Source: Paludibacter sp.
Lineage (GTDB): Bacteria > Bacteroidota > Bacteroidia > Bacteroidales > Paludibacteraceae
NCBI GenBank assembly: GCA_028710895.1
Contig: JAQTTH010000007.1
Span: 124,001-188,000 of the forward strand
DNA length: 64,000 nucleotides
Reading direction: 5' to 3'
Shown here: in pieces, positions 27,480 to 37,368 of the stretch
How the letters are laid out: the number at the start of each line of letters is the position of its first letter
Position numbering within the stretch: the first letter of the stretch is position 1
Notes under the pieces: generated by a model
The model's database searches: none
The model's input: only the letters and a program-made list of their open reading frames with translations
Told to the model about the DNA's origin: nothing
Position numbers and translations under genes: made by a program

Positions 27480-28610
27480 TTACGACATTCTTCCTTTATA
27501 ATCTTCGTAACCGAACTCCCGAATTAGTTTAAACTCATTTTCTTTTGTCCATATTCCCATACTTGGATGTGAAACGCCGTTAAACATGGTTGTTTTCACC
27601 ATTGTGTAATGAATCATGTCTTCAAACACAATCCGGTCACCAATTTTCAGCTCCTCTTCAAACGACCAATCGCCGTAGAAATCACCCGACAGACAGCTGT
27701 TTCCACCCATGCGGTAAGTTGGTTTGCCAAGAGCATAATCTGTTGCACCGACAATGGCTGGTTTGTAAGGCATTTCTAGACAATCGGGCATGTGGCATGA
27801 GAATGAAACATCAAGCATGGCTGTTTTGATTCCTTTGTTCTCAACCACATCAACAATGCTTGAAACCAATACGCCTGTTCGCCATGCGAAGGCACTACCC
27901 GGCTCCAAAATTAATTGCAGATGAGGATATTTTGTCTTGAAGTTTTTCAATAATGAGATCAAATGTTCGGTATCGTAGCCTTCTTTGGTCATGAGATGTC
28001 CACCTCCCATGTTCAGCCATTTAATTTGCGGGAAGAATTTGCCGAATTTTTCTTCAACCACAGCTAATGTTCTTTCTAAATCAAACGAAGTTGATTCGCA
28101 AAGTGTATGAAAATGCAGTCCTTCAACGCCGGCTGGTAATTGGTCTCCCAACAATTCTGCTATAACCCCCAACCGCGAGCCAGGAGCGCAAGGATTGTAT
28201 AAATCGGTTTCTACATCCGAAAATTCAGGATTGATACGTAAACCGCATGAAATGTCTTCGAATTGGGTTTGCGGGTAAAATCGCTCAAACTGTTGCATCG
28301 AATTGAAGGTGATATGACTGCTGCAACGCATGATTTCAGGAAACTCACGGTCGGTATAAGCCGGTCCGTACGTATGTGCCTTGCTGCCCATTTCCTCGTA
28401 AGCCAATCGGGCTTCGGCCAACGAACTGGCGGTGGAATACGGAATATATTCTCGCACGATGGGGAAAACGCTCCACATGGCAAACGCCTTGAAAGCAAGA
28501 ATGATTTCCACACCGGCACGCTCTTTTACCGATTTGATTAATGCGAGGTTTTTGCGAAAAGCTACCTCGTCGAGGACGTAACAGGGAGAAGGTATGTTTT
28601 GGTAATTCAT
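27480..28610 (-). CDS. nspC: carboxynorspermidine/carboxyspermidine decarboxylase
   Basis: A 376-residue PLP enzyme of the alanine racemase-fold decarboxylases. It removes CO2 from carboxyspermidine or carboxynorspermidine in the aspartate-semialdehyde route to spermidine used by Bacteroidota and vibrios. The start PSPCYVLDEVAF and the PLP lysine Lys41 in ILAFKAFAMW are diagnostic, as are HFHTLCES, LNMGGGH and LILEPGSAF. The preceding minus-strand gene makes its substrate. A perfect palindromic repeat (28661-28690) separates the two. Confidence 0.94.
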   Translation of the reverse strand: MNYQNIPSPCYVLDEVAFRKNLALIKSVKERAGVEIILAFKAFAMWSVFPIVREYIPYSTASSLAEARLAYEEMGSKAHTYGPAYTDREFPEIMRCSSHITFNSMQQFERFYPQTQFEDISCGLRINPEFSDVETDLYNPCAPGSRLGVIAELLGDQLPAGVEGLHFHTLCESTSFDLERTLAVVEEKFGKFFPQIKWLNMGGGHLMTKEGYDTEHLISLLKNFKTKYPHLQLILEPGSAFAWRTGVLVSSIVDVVENKGIKTAMLDVSFSCHMPDCLEMPYKPAIVGATDYALGKPTYRMGGNSCLSGDFYGDWSFEEELKIGDRIVFEDMIHYTMVKTTMFNGVSHPSMGIWTKENEFKLIREFGYEDYKGRMS

Positions 28611-28660
28611 AATTTACAATTCATAATGCATAATTGTTGCAAAGATAATGATTTTAAACA

Positions 28661-28690
28661 CGTAGAGACGCACGGTCGTGCGTCTCTACG
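28661..28690. repeat. perfect 14-bp palindrome, dispersed-type repeat
   Basis: CGTAGAGACGCACG (28661-28674) and CGTGCGTCTCTACG (28677-28690) form a perfect stem with a 2-nt spacer. I recall GTAGAGACGC...GCGTCTCTAC as a recurrent intergenic palindrome in many bacteria. It could also act as a hairpin between the two polyamine genes. Confidence 0.7.
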
Positions 28691-28712
28691 AATATTAAAA
28701 CAAATGTTGGAA

Positions 28713-29915
28713 TTACAATTCCAAATCGATATTGTGTAATTCGTGCCAAGGTAATCCGTGAATGTTCAATTGTTCCATAAATGGATCCGGATTGAATTCT
28801 TCCACGTTGTAAACACCGGCTTTGCGCCATTCGCCTTTGAAGAACATCATAGCACCAATCATGGCCGGAACACCGGTAGTATAACTTACGCCCTGGGCGC
28901 CGGTTTCTTTGTATGCTTCTTCGTGGCTGCAATTGTTGTAAACGTAATAAGTTACTTCTTTGCCATCTTTTAATCCTTTGATACGGCAACCGATAGACGT
29001 TTGTCCGGTATAGTTTTCACCTAGATCGCCCGGATTAGGAAGAACAGCTTTCAGGAATTGGATTGGAACAATTTTTTGTCCGTTGTATTCCACTTCGTCG
29101 ATGCGAGCCATACCAATATTCTGGATAACACGTAAATGTGTCAGGTATTCCAGTCCGAAAGTCATCCAAAAGCGGGCACGTTTGATAGTCGGATAGTTTT
29201 TTACCAACGATTCCAATTCTTCGTGGTAAATTACATACGATTCTTTTGGTCCAATTTCAGGATAATTCAATGGCATGTGAATTTGGTGAGGTTCAGTTTC
29301 CACCCATTTGCCATTTTCCCAGTATTTTCCACGTTGAGAAACTTCACGAATATTGATTTCAGGATTGAAATTGGTAGCAAACGCTTTTCCATGATCACCT
29401 GCATTACAATCCACAATATCTAAATAATGAATTTCGTCGAAATGATGTTTAGCTGCATAAGCGGTATAAATGCTCGTTACACCCGGGTCGAAACCGCAAC
29501 CAAGAATAGCCGTTAAGCCTGCTTGTTCGAAGCGTTCTTTGTACGCCCATTGCCAGCTATATTCAAAATGAGCTTCGTCTTTAGGCTCGTAGTTGGCAGT
29601 ATCTAAATAATTCACGCCAGCTTCCAGACAAGCATTCATGATGGTTAAATCCTGATATGGAAGGGCTACGTTGATAAGCAACTTGGGTTTGTAATCGTTG
29701 AGCAATGCAACCAATTCCGGCACATTATCAGCATCTATCTGAGCTGTTTTTACTTCTACGCCAAAACGCTTTTTTACGTCTGCCGCAATAACGTCGCATT
29801 TGGATTTTGTGCGACTGGCCAACATGATTTCAGTAAACACGTCGGTATTTTGAGCTACTTTATTTACAACTACCGTTCCTACGCCTCCAGCGCCGATAAT
29901 CAATACTTTTCCCAT
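28713..29915 (-). CDS. carboxynorspermidine/carboxyspermidine dehydrogenase (saccharopine dehydrogenase family)
   Basis: A 400-residue NAD(P)-dependent enzyme that condenses aspartate semialdehyde with putrescine or diaminopropane to give carboxyspermidine or carboxynorspermidine. The nucleotide-binding loop is VLIIGAGGVGTVV at the N-terminus, then the saccharopine dehydrogenase core (INVALPYQDLTIMNACLEAGVNYLDTA; GCGFDPGVTSIY). Context decides the function: it stands directly before nspC on the same strand, and aguA and aguB, which supply putrescine, are 1-3 kb away. A saccharopine or lysine route is less likely. Confidence 0.9.
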   Translation of the reverse strand: MGKVLIIGAGGVGTVVVNKVAQNTDVFTEIMLASRTKSKCDVIAADVKKRFGVEVKTAQIDADNVPELVALLNDYKPKLLINVALPYQDLTIMNACLEAGVNYLDTANYEPKDEAHFEYSWQWAYKERFEQAGLTAILGCGFDPGVTSIYTAYAAKHHFDEIHYLDIVDCNAGDHGKAFATNFNPEINIREVSQRGKYWENGKWVETEPHQIHMPLNYPEIGPKESYVIYHEELESLVKNYPTIKRARFWMTFGLEYLTHLRVIQNIGMARIDEVEYNGQKIVPIQFLKAVLPNPGDLGENYTGQTSIGCRIKGLKDGKEVTYYVYNNCSHEEAYKETGAQGVSYTTGVPAMIGAMMFFKGEWRKAGVYNVEEFNPDPFMEQLNIHGLPWHELHNIDLEL

Positions 29916-29954
29916 TTTTCGTTTAGTTATTGAGAGTTTTTATTTTAGAGCCTA

Positions 29955-29962
29955 CAAAAATA
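29955..29962 (-). promoter_or_regulatory. -7 promoter box of the carboxynorspermidine dehydrogenase gene
   Basis: Minus-strand TATTTTTG fits TAnnTTTG, 39 bp before the ATG at 29915. Confidence 0.4.
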
Positions 29963-30000
29963 GTTGTTTTTCGGGACTATAGAAAACAATTTGATAAATT

Positions 30001-30645
30001 TCATTTTTGATACTCAGTTGGATCAAAACCTTCCAAAGCCTCTTTGCGCTCGGTACAGGTTCCACAGGTTCCACAATGGTTATTTAATCCGTTGTAGCAG
30101 GAGTACGTGTTTTCAAATGGAACACCTATTTCTTTGCCAGCCAAAGCGATGTCCCGTTTGGATAGGTTTGTGAACGGTGCCAGAATTTCTACTTCGTTGT
30201 AGGTGCCAAAGCGGATGGCATTATTCATGCTTTTGATAAAGTTAGGTCGGCAGTCGGGATAAATGGCATGATCACCGGCATGGTTGGATATTAAAAGCCG
30301 GTTGCAATCGAGACTCTCGGCAATGCCGGCTGCAATACTGAGCATGATACCGTTACGAAAAGGCACGACAGTTTTTTTCATGTTTTCATCTTCGTAGTGA
30401 CCGTCAGGTATTTCGCCACCCGATTGCAGTAGGTCAGAAACAAAGCCCATTTTGTTTAAATCTATCTCAACAATTCGATGCTCTATACCAAGTTGGTTAC
30501 AGTTTTTAGCAGCATGTTCAATTTCTATTTTATTATGTTTCGATCCATAATCGAACGAGACTGCTAGGCGAATTTGTTCTGCATATTGATATAATGCCAC
30601 CGAACTGTCCATTCCGCCTGAATATAATATTACAATATCTTTCAT
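30001..30645 (-). CDS. queC: 7-cyano-7-deazaguanine synthase
   Basis: A 214-residue enzyme that turns 7-carboxy-7-deazaguanine into preQ0 with ATP and ammonia, for queuosine synthesis. Started at 30645 (MKDIVILYSGGMDSSVALY) where the PP-loop SGGMDS sits at residues 8-13; the upstream extension in the same frame has no support. The C-terminal zinc site is CYNGLNNHCGTCGTC. It lies between the polyamine genes but is divergent from aguA, so it is probably a separate unit. Confidence 0.95.
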   Translation of the reverse strand: MKDIVILYSGGMDSSVALYQYAEQIRLAVSFDYGSKHNKIEIEHAAKNCNQLGIEHRIVEIDLNKMGFVSDLLQSGGEIPDGHYEDENMKKTVVPFRNGIMLSIAAGIAESLDCNRLLISNHAGDHAIYPDCRPNFIKSMNNAIRFGTYNEVEILAPFTNLSKRDIALAGKEIGVPFENTYSCYNGLNNHCGTCGTCTERKEALEGFDPTEYQK

Positions 30646-30665
30646 TTTTGACTGTTTTGAGTTGA

Positions 30666-30673
30666 CAAAATTA
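30666..30673 (-). promoter_or_regulatory. -7 promoter box of queC
   Basis: Minus-strand TAATTTTG fits TAnnTTTG, 20 bp before the queC ATG at 30645. Confidence 0.4.
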
Positions 30674-30690
30674 CTCAAAAGCAATGAGAA

Positions 30691-30721
30691 TTGAATGAAC
30701 AAGTATTTTTTTGTATTTTTG
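30691..30721 (+). promoter_or_regulatory. promoter of aguA
   Basis: TTG at 30691-30693 and TATTTTTG at 30714-30721 are 20 bp apart, the spacing of the Bacteroidota primary sigma consensus. The ATG of aguA is at 30742. Confidence 0.55.
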
Positions 30722-30741
30722 TATCCAATTTAGAATAAAAA

Positions 30742-31764
30742 ATGGATTCCAATAAAAAAATCATCTTGCCTGCCGAATGGGCTGAGCAACAATTTGTTCA
30801 ACTCACATGGCCACATGCGGGAACCGATTGGGCCGATATGCTCGACGAGGTAAATGAATGTTTTGTCAACATTGCCCGTGAAATTATTAAACGTGAAAAC
30901 TTATTGATAGTTTGTGCCGATACCGATGAAGTTGAAGCGCTTCTTGTTGATATTGATTTGTCGAGGGTTACGTTTGTAGAAATGCCAACTAACGATACCT
31001 GGGCACGCGACCATGGTGGAATAACTGTTTTTGAGGATGGTAAACCGGTTGTGTACGACTTTACTTTTAATGGTTGGGGAATGAAGTTTGCTGCAAATCA
31101 TGATAATCTGATTACGCGAAATCTTTATATGGCCGGTATTTTTGGCGATTTTGGTCACAAAAACTGTTTTGATTTTGTATTGGAAGGTGGTAGCATTGAA
31201 TCGGATGGTGAAGGAACAATTCTAACAACTGCTGAATGTTTGTTGTCGTATAACCGTAACAACTTGTCGGATGAAGACATTGAAGCAAAGCTGAAAGAGT
31301 ATTTTGGTTTGAAGCAGGTTTTATGGTTGGAACACGGTTATCTGGCTGGTGATGATACGGATAGTCATGTGGATACTCTGGCGCGACTTTGCGACAGAAG
31401 CACCATTGCCTATGTGAAATGCGATGATGAGCAAGATGAACACTTTCTGGAATTGAAGAAGATGAAGAAAGAACTTCGTCAGTTTAGAACTTCTGACGGT
31501 CGCTATTTCAGGCTTATTCCACTTCCAATGGCCGATGAGGTTTATTTTGAAGGCGAGAGACTTCCGGCAACCTATGCTAATTTTTTGATTATAAATGGTG
31601 CCGTATTAGTACCTACTTATAACTCTCCCAAAGATGAAATTGCAAAGGAGCAGTTGCAGAAAGCATTTCCAGATCGTGAAATTGTTGGAATAAACTGTAA
31701 TGCGTTGATAAAACAGCATGGTTCGTTACATTGTGTGACCATGCAATTCCCAAAACCGATCTAA
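30742..31764 (+). CDS. aguA: agmatine deiminase
   Basis: A 340-residue guanidino-modifying enzyme that hydrolyses agmatine to N-carbamoylputrescine and ammonia. Motifs: PAEWAEQQFVQLTWPH at the start, NDTWARDHGGI, LEGGSIESDGEGT, DTDSHVDTLARL and the catalytic cysteine Cys331 in GSLHCVTMQ. Length is slightly shorter than the plant-type enzyme (about 370) but all catalytic motifs are present. It forms a unit with aguB 33 bp downstream, together giving putrescine for the nspC pathway on the other strand. Confidence 0.96.
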   Translation: MDSNKKIILPAEWAEQQFVQLTWPHAGTDWADMLDEVNECFVNIAREIIKRENLLIVCADTDEVEALLVDIDLSRVTFVEMPTNDTWARDHGGITVFEDGKPVVYDFTFNGWGMKFAANHDNLITRNLYMAGIFGDFGHKNCFDFVLEGGSIESDGEGTILTTAECLLSYNRNNLSDEDIEAKLKEYFGLKQVLWLEHGYLAGDDTDSHVDTLARLCDRSTIAYVKCDDEQDEHFLELKKMKKELRQFRTSDGRYFRLIPLPMADEVYFEGERLPATYANFLIINGAVLVPTYNSPKDEIAKEQLQKAFPDREIVGINCNALIKQHGSLHCVTMQFPKPI

Positions 31765-31797
31765 TTCAACTTTTCCAAAGTTTTTGAAACGTAAGAT

Positions 31798-32676
31798 ATG
31801 AAAATAGCTTTAATTCAACAGTCTAATACGACAAACCGTGCAGAAAATGTGGCGAAACTGGAGCGAAATATACGCTCTTGTTCTGCTCAGGGTGCAGAAC
31901 TAATTGTGTTGCAAGAGTTACACAATGGCCTGTATTTTTGTCAAACCGAAGATCCTGCGGTATTTGAACAGGCCGAAACGATCCCCGGGCCATCGACTGA
32001 ATCGTTTGGCAAGTTGGCCAAAGAGCTTGCTGTTGTTATCGTTCTTTCACTGTTCGAAAAACGCGCGGCTGGTTTATACCATAATACAGCTGTGGTGATT
32101 GAAAAAGATGGAACTATAGCAGGTAAATATCGTAAAATGCATATTCCGGACGATCCGGCTTATTACGAAAAATTCTATTTCACGCCCGGCGATTTGGGTT
32201 TTGAACCTATTCAAACTTCGGTTGGTAGGCTCGGTGTATTGGTGTGTTGGGATCAGTGGTACCCTGAGGCTGCCCGACTCATGGCTATGGCCGGTGCCGA
32301 GCTGCTTATCTATCCAACAGCAATTGGTTGGGAAAGTACCGATACTGATGACGAAAAACAACGACAGACTAATGCCTGGATTACCGTGCAGCGCGGACAT
32401 GCCGTTGCCAACGGGCTTCATGTGTTGACTTGCAATCGTACTGGTTACGAGGCCGATCCTTCGGGGGTGACTAACGGTATTCAGTTTTGGGGAAATAGCT
32501 TTGTGGCTGGTCCACAGGGCGAAATAATAACTCAGGCTACAAATGATAAAGAAGAAAATATAATTCTGGAAATTGATTTGGCTCGTTCAGAAACTGTTCG
32601 CCGTATGTGGCCATTTTTCCGCGACAGACGTATTGATGCGTTTGGTGATTTGACGAAACGTTGGAGAGAAGAATGA
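31798..32676 (+). CDS. aguB: N-carbamoylputrescine amidase
   Basis: A 292-residue nitrilase-superfamily amidohydrolase producing putrescine from N-carbamoylputrescine. The catalytic triad is Glu40 (VLQELHNG), Lys113 (KYRKMHIPDD) and Cys150 (LVCWDQWYPEAAR). NTAVVIEKDGTIAGKYRKMH and TGYEADP are typical. It follows aguA in the same direction and is ended by a bidirectional terminator shared with metH. Confidence 0.96.
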   Translation: MKIALIQQSNTTNRAENVAKLERNIRSCSAQGAELIVLQELHNGLYFCQTEDPAVFEQAETIPGPSTESFGKLAKELAVVIVLSLFEKRAAGLYHNTAVVIEKDGTIAGKYRKMHIPDDPAYYEKFYFTPGDLGFEPIQTSVGRLGVLVCWDQWYPEAARLMAMAGAELLIYPTAIGWESTDTDDEKQRQTNAWITVQRGHAVANGLHVLTCNRTGYEADPSGVTNGIQFWGNSFVAGPQGEIITQATNDKEENIILEIDLARSETVRRMWPFFRDRRIDAFGDLTKRWREE

Positions 32677-32692
32677 GAAGAAAATGATAATT

Positions 32693-32728
32693 AAAAAACG
32701 CTGAAATTGTATAATTTCAGCGTTTTTT
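32693..32728. terminator. bidirectional terminator between aguB and metH
   Basis: AAAAAACGCTGAAATT (32693-32708) pairs perfectly with AATTTCAGCGTTTTTT (32713-32728) across GTAT. A- and T-tracts at both ends serve both strands, and the metH stop is 2 bp away. Confidence 0.9.
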
Positions 32729-32729
32729 A

Positions 32730-35462
32730 TTAGAATAAATTTGGTTTCCGCTTCTTGGCTTCGTCCAAACTCAATAGATCAGCTTTTTTTGTTTGCTTTT
32801 CCCGCAAAGCCTGATATTCAGTAGCTATATCGGCTTCATAAGCTATATGGTTTGTTTTACTCATAAGTTGAGCCACCACGTGAGTATTTACCGAAGCATC
32901 TTTTACGTGCACAACAGGGCCTTTGTAGTTAGGTGCAATTTTCACAGCTGTATGGATCTTCGAAGTTGTGGCTCCACCAATCAATAAAGGAATGGTCAGG
33001 CCGGCTTTTTGCATTTCGGCAGCAACGATAGTCATTTCCTCCAACGAAGGCGTAATCAATCCGCTCAAACCTACAATATCCACTTTTTCGCGAATCGCAG
33101 TTTCGATAATTTTGTCGGTTGGGGTCATTACGCCCAGATCAATTACTTCAAAATTATTACAAGCCAATACCACAGCCACAATGTTTTTACCAATGTCGTG
33201 TACATCGCCTTTTACAGTGGCAATCAAGAATTTGCCAGCAGAAGAGCTTTGTCCCGGAACTTTTTGTTTCTCGATTTCCGGTTGTAAAACGGCTACTGCT
33301 TTTTTCATGGTGCGAGCCGTTTTTACCACTTGCGGTAAGAACATTTTTCCGTCACCAAATAGCTCCCCAACGATATTCATACCGCTCATCAATGGACCTT
33401 CAATAATTTCAATGGCGGTGTCAAATTGAGTCAGGGCTTCTGCTAAATCTTCTTCCAAAAATTCGCTGATACCTTTTATTAATGCATATTCCAATCGGCC
33501 TTGCAGTGGGCGAGAACGCCATTCGTCCACTTTTACTTCTTTTTCTCCCGAAGCCTGATTTTTGACTTTTTCGGCCAGTTCAATCATTCGTTCGGTAGCA
33601 TCCGGGCGGCGGTTCAGTACGATATCTTCTACATGAAGCAGTAATTCAGGTTCAATGTCCTGATAAATCTGCAACATGCCTGCATTCACAATTCCCATGT
33701 CCATACCTTCTTTGATGGCATAATACAAAAATACGGAGTGAATGGCTTCGCGTACCACGTTATTGCCGCGGAACGAGAACGAGAGGTTACTCACACCACC
33801 ACTTACTTTGGCGTGTGGCAGGTTCTGCTTAATCCAACGGGTAGCATTGATAAAATCGACGCCGTAATTATTATGCTCTTCAATTCCGGTCGCAATAGCC
33901 AGTACATTCGGATCAAAAATAATGTCTTGTGGCGGAAATCCAACTTTATCAACCAGCAAATGGTAAGCACGGCTGCAAATCTGTGTTTTGCGCTCAAAAC
34001 TGTCGGCCTGGCCTTTTTCGTCGAATGCCATAACCACTACAGCTGCACCGTATGCACGAATTTTACGGGCTTTTGCCAGAAAATCGTCTTCACCTTCTTT
34101 TAAGCTGATTGAATTTACGATACACTTTCCCTGTACGCATTTCAGTCCGGCCTCGATAACTTCCCATTTAGAAGAGTCAATCATAATCGGCACGCGCGAA
34201 ATTTCAGGTTCAGCAGCCACATAATTCAGGAAAGTAATCATTTCTTCTTTTGACTCCAACATGGCATCATCCATGTTGATGTCGATAATTTGTGCACCAT
34301 CTTCCACTTGCTTGCGGGCGATGGTTAGAGCTTCTTCATACTTTTTCTCGTTGATTAAACGTAAAAACATACGCGAACCGGCCACGTTGCAACGCTCACC
34401 AATGTTGACGAACAATGATGAATTGTCTATTTCTATTTCTTCGAGTCCCGAAAGTTCTAATTTAGTTGAAGCTGTTCCGGGTTTTCTAACTTCCGCATTT
34501 TTAATTAAAGTCTGGTATTCAGCAATGTGGTCGGGCGAAGTTCCGCAGCAACCACCAATAATGTTGACCAGTTTTTCGTCGAAATACTCTTTTACCTGAA
34601 CGGCCATCATCTCGGGCAATTCGTCGTATTCGCCAAACTGGTTTGGTAAACCTGCATTTGGATAAGCGCTTACAAACCAGGGTGAGTGAGCGCTAATTTC
34701 TTGTAAGTATGGTTTTAAATCTTTTGCACCAAACGAACAGTTGAGCCCGATGGATAATAAATTCGCATGACCAATCGAAGCCAAAAATGCACGAATAGTT
34801 TGTCCTGAAAGTGTACGACCACTGGTGTCGGCTACAGTTGCTGAAAGCATTATTTCAACGCGTTTACCAAGCTCTGCCATCGCTTCTTCGGCAGCAAAAA
34901 TGGCTGCTTTGGCATTCAATGTATCGAAAATAGTTTCAATCAACAGCGCGTCAACGCCACCTTCAATCAATGCCAGAATTTGCTCTTTGTAAGCTGCAAC
35001 CAAATCGTCGAAACTTACAGCACGAAAGGCAGGATTGTTTACATCGGGCGACATAGACGCAGTTTTGTTGGTTGGACCAACAGCACCGGCAACAAAACGT
35101 GGTTTGTTCGGATTTCTAGCTGTAAACTCATCGGCAGCCTGACGGGCAAGTTTTGCACCTTCCAGATTGATTTCGCGAACCAACTCGGCCATGCCATAAT
35201 CTTCCATCGAAATAACCTGTGCATTGAAAGTGTTAGTTTCAATAATATCTGCACCAGCTTCGAGGTATGCTGCATGGATAGATTTGATAATTTCCGGTTG
35301 AGTGAGCACCAGTAAATCGTTATTACCTTTCACAAGGCTTGGCCACTGCGCAAAACGTTCGCCGCGGTAATCGGCTTCGTTGAGCTTATGACGTTGTATC
35401 ATTGTTCCCATCGCTCCGTCAAGAACGAGAATACGATGTTCAAGTATGTTTCTTAAAGTCAT
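32730..35462 (-). CDS. metH: cobalamin-dependent methionine synthase lacking the activation domain
   Basis: A 910-residue enzyme that transfers the methyl group of methyltetrahydrofolate through cobalamin to homocysteine. Order of domains: homocysteine-binding barrel with zinc cysteines ([10 protein letters not shown] and [10 protein letters not shown]), pterin-binding barrel ([23 protein letters not shown]), helical cap, and the B12 domain with the axial histidine His755 in [12 protein letters not shown]. coli MetH has 1,227 residues with a reactivation domain that binds S-adenosylmethionine after about residue 896. Here the protein stops just after the B12 domain ([14 protein letters not shown]), and a terminator follows at once, so the end is real. 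Reactivation must come from another protein or mechanism. No cobalamin or SAM riboswitch is evident upstream. Confidence 0.95.
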   Translation of the reverse strand: MTLRNILEHRILVLDGAMGTMIQRHKLNEADYRGERFAQWPSLVKGNNDLLVLTQPEIIKSIHAAYLEAGADIIETNTFNAQVISMEDYGMAELVREINLEGAKLARQAADEFTARNPNKPRFVAGAVGPTNKTASMSPDVNNPAFRAVSFDDLVAAYKEQILALIEGGVDALLIETIFDTLNAKAAIFAAEEAMAELGKRVEIMLSATVADTSGRTLSGQTIRAFLASIGHANLLSIGLNCSFGAKDLKPYLQEISAHSPWFVSAYPNAGLPNQFGEYDELPEMMAVQVKEYFDEKLVNIIGGCCGTSPDHIAEYQTLIKNAEVRKPGTASTKLELSGLEEIEIDNSSLFVNIGERCNVAGSRMFLRLINEKKYEEALTIARKQVEDGAQIIDINMDDAMLESKEEMITFLNYVAAEPEISRVPIMIDSSKWEVIEAGLKCVQGKCIVNSISLKEGEDDFLAKARKIRAYGAAVVVMAFDEKGQADSFERKTQICSRAYHLLVDKVGFPPQDIIFDPNVLAIATGIEEHNNYGVDFINATRWIKQNLPHAKVSGGVSNLSFSFRGNNVVREAIHSVFLYYAIKEGMDMGIVNAGMLQIYQDIEPELLLHVEDIVLNRRPDATERMIELAEKVKNQASGEKEVKVDEWRSRPLQGRLEYALIKGISEFLEEDLAEALTQFDTAIEIIEGPLMSGMNIVGELFGDGKMFLPQVVKTARTMKKAVAVLQPEIEKQKVPGQSSSAGKFLIATVKGDVHDIGKNIVAVVLACNNFEVIDLGVMTPTDKIIETAIREKVDIVGLSGLITPSLEEMTIVAAEMQKAGLTIPLLIGGATTSKIHTAVKIAPNYKGPVVHVKDASVNTHVVAQLMSKTNHIAYEADIATEYQALREKQTKKADLLSLDEAKKRKPNLF

Positions 35463-35482
35463 GTTTTATTGTATTTGGACTG

Positions 35483-35490
35483 CAAAGATA
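35483..35490 (-). promoter_or_regulatory. -7 promoter box of metH
   Basis: Minus-strand TATCTTTG fits TAnnTTTG, 20 bp before the metH ATG at 35462. Confidence 0.45.
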
Positions 35491-35598
35491 ACGCTAATCA
35501 ATTTATAATTCATAATTCGTGATTCATAATTTGGTGTTTTACGCAGATTATTAGCACTTTTCGTCATAATTTGCTGTTTGGACTGGGTATAAAGTATA

Positions 35599-35627
35599 AA
35601 AAACGCCGTAGAAAATTCCACAGCGTT
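35599..35627 (-). terminator. terminator of gpmI
   Basis: An imperfect hairpin with outer arms AAAACGC and GCGTTTT; on the minus strand it is followed by a run of T residues. It lies 25 bp after the gpmI stop. Nearby AT-rich copies of ATTATGCATTA (35637-35665) flank the gene end. Confidence 0.6.
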
Positions 35628-35652
35628 TTAACTATGCATTATGCATTAATAA

Positions 35653-37179
35653 TTATGCATTAATAAGCCCTTTTCCTGTCATTTCTTTTGGTTGTGGAAT
35701 ACCCAAAATCTGGCAAATAGAAGGAGCTACATCGGCTAAAATACCATTCTCAACTTTTGCCGCTTTGTTTGCCGTAACATAAATAAATGGAACAGGGTTC
35801 AATGAGTGAGCTGTGTTTGGTGAACCATCCGCATTCTCAGCAAAGTCAGCATTTCCGTGGTCGGCAATGATAATTACTTCATAGTCGTTGGCTTTTGCAG
35901 CTTCTACTACTTCTTTTACGCAATTGTCAACCGTAGTTACGGCTTTTTGAATAGCTTCGTAAACGCCTGTGTGACCGACCATGTCGCCATTGGCAAAGTT
36001 TAATGCTACGAAATCAAATTTTTGAGTGTTCAATGCTGCAACCAGTTTGTCGGCAACTTCCGGAGCACTCATTTCTGGTTGAAGATCGTAAGTTGCAACT
36101 TTTGGAGAAGCAACAAGGATACGTTCTTCGCCTTCGAATTCACTTTCGCGACCGCCTGAGAAGAAGAATGTTACGTGAGCAAATTTTTCTGTTTCTGCAA
36201 TGCGCAATTGTTTCAATCCAAGGCTTGAAACGTATTCACCCAATGTATTTTGAACATTGTCTTTGTCGAACAAAATGTGTAGGCCTTTGTAGCTTGAATC
36301 ATAAGGAGTCATACAGTAGTATTCCAATGGAATTGTAGTCATTCCTTCTTCAGGCATATTGGTTTGAGTCAAAACAACGGTCAATTCTTTTGCGCGGTCG
36401 TTGCGGTAGTTGAAGAAAATAACCACGTCGCCTGCTTCGATTGTTGCTAGTGGTTTTCCGGCGGCATCTACTGCTACGATTGGGTTTACAAATTCATCGG
36501 TTACGCCTGCATCGTAAGAAGCCTGCATAGCTGCTACCACGTCGGTAGTTGCTTCACCAACGCCGTTCACCATCAAATCGTACGATTTTTTTACACGGTC
36601 CCAACGTTTGTCGCGGTCCATAGCGTAGTAACGACCAATGATAGATGCAATTTTAGTATCTGTAGCCGCAGTATATGCTGCTAATTGTTCGATAAAACCT
36701 TTTCCGCTGCGTGGATCTGTGTCACGACCGTCCATAAAGCAATGAACGAAAGCATCGGAAACGCCGTATTCTTTTGCAATGTCCAGTAATTTGAACAAAT
36801 GATCCAAAGAACTGTGAACGCCACCATCAGAAACTAATCCTAAGAAATGGATTTTCTTTTTGTTGTCGCGTGCATACGAATAAGCGTTGATGATTTCCGG
36901 ATTTTGCAAAATGCTGTTGTCGCGGCAAGCTATGTTGATTTTTACTAAATCCTGATAAACAACACGTCCTGCACCGATATTTAAGTGGCCAACTTCAGAG
37001 TTACCCATTTGACCTTCGGGAAGACCAACATCTTCGCCCGAAGCTAAAAGTTGAGAGTTTGGGTAATTAGCTACCAACGAATCGATATAAGGAGTTGGTG
37101 TACTGTAGATAACGTTCGAATGGTTCTTGTTCCCAATTCCCCAACCATCCAAAATCATTAATAATGCTTTTTTGCTCAT
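35653..37179 (-). CDS. gpmI: 2,3-bisphosphoglycerate-independent phosphoglycerate mutase
   Basis: A 508-residue manganese-dependent glycolytic enzyme of the alkaline phosphatase superfamily that interconverts 3- and 2-phosphoglycerate. The start [14 protein letters not shown] holds the first metal aspartate (Asp11), and Ser61 in [15 protein letters not shown] is the phosphoserine nucleophile. [24 protein letters not shown], and the metal site [10 protein letters not shown] are all in place. Full length, single gene unit with its own terminator. Confidence 0.97.
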   Translation of the reverse strand: MSKKALLMILDGWGIGNKNHSNVIYSTPTPYIDSLVANYPNSQLLASGEDVGLPEGQMGNSEVGHLNIGAGRVVYQDLVKINIACRDNSILQNPEIINAYSYARDNKKKIHFLGLVSDGGVHSSLDHLFKLLDIAKEYGVSDAFVHCFMDGRDTDPRSGKGFIEQLAAYTAATDTKIASIIGRYYAMDRDKRWDRVKKSYDLMVNGVGEATTDVVAAMQASYDAGVTDEFVNPIVAVDAAGKPLATIEAGDVVIFFNYRNDRAKELTVVLTQTNMPEEGMTTIPLEYYCMTPYDSSYKGLHILFDKDNVQNTLGEYVSSLGLKQLRIAETEKFAHVTFFFSGGRESEFEGEERILVASPKVATYDLQPEMSAPEVADKLVAALNTQKFDFVALNFANGDMVGHTGVYEAIQKAVTTVDNCVKEVVEAAKANDYEVIIIADHGNADFAENADGSPNTAHSLNPVPFIYVTANKAAKVENGILADVAPSICQILGIPQPKEMTGKGLINA

Positions 37180-37235
37180 ATTATTCTGAATTTTATAATT
37201 TTATACTGAATCTAATACCTCTTCTTTTCGGGGTG

Positions 37236-37243
37236 CAAAATTA
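37236..37243 (-). promoter_or_regulatory. -7 promoter box of gpmI
   Basis: Minus-strand TAATTTTG fits TAnnTTTG, 56 bp before the gpmI ATG at 37179. Confidence 0.4.
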
Positions 37244-37316
37244 CTCAAAAATTTATGTTTTTCAGTGACTTTAGCACTTGTTTTTCATAGGTTTTTTCAA
37301 TTGCCATATAGCTGCA

Positions 37317-37347
37317 TTTGAACATTGGCACTTTTGCTCTATCTTTG
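37317..37347 (+). promoter_or_regulatory. consensus promoter of the lysO pair
   Basis: TTTG (37317-37320), a 19-bp spacer and TATCTTTG (37340-37347) match the Bacteroidota TTTG-N19-TAnnTTTG consensus exactly. The first ATG follows at 37369. Confidence 0.65.
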
Positions 37348-37368
37348 CGTACTTAAAAAATTGATTCA

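Noticed and set aside
35463-35652. Cobalamin or SAM riboswitch upstream of metH
   Set aside because: The gap is short and AT-rich with no conserved riboswitch core; only a -7 box and the gpmI terminator are seen.
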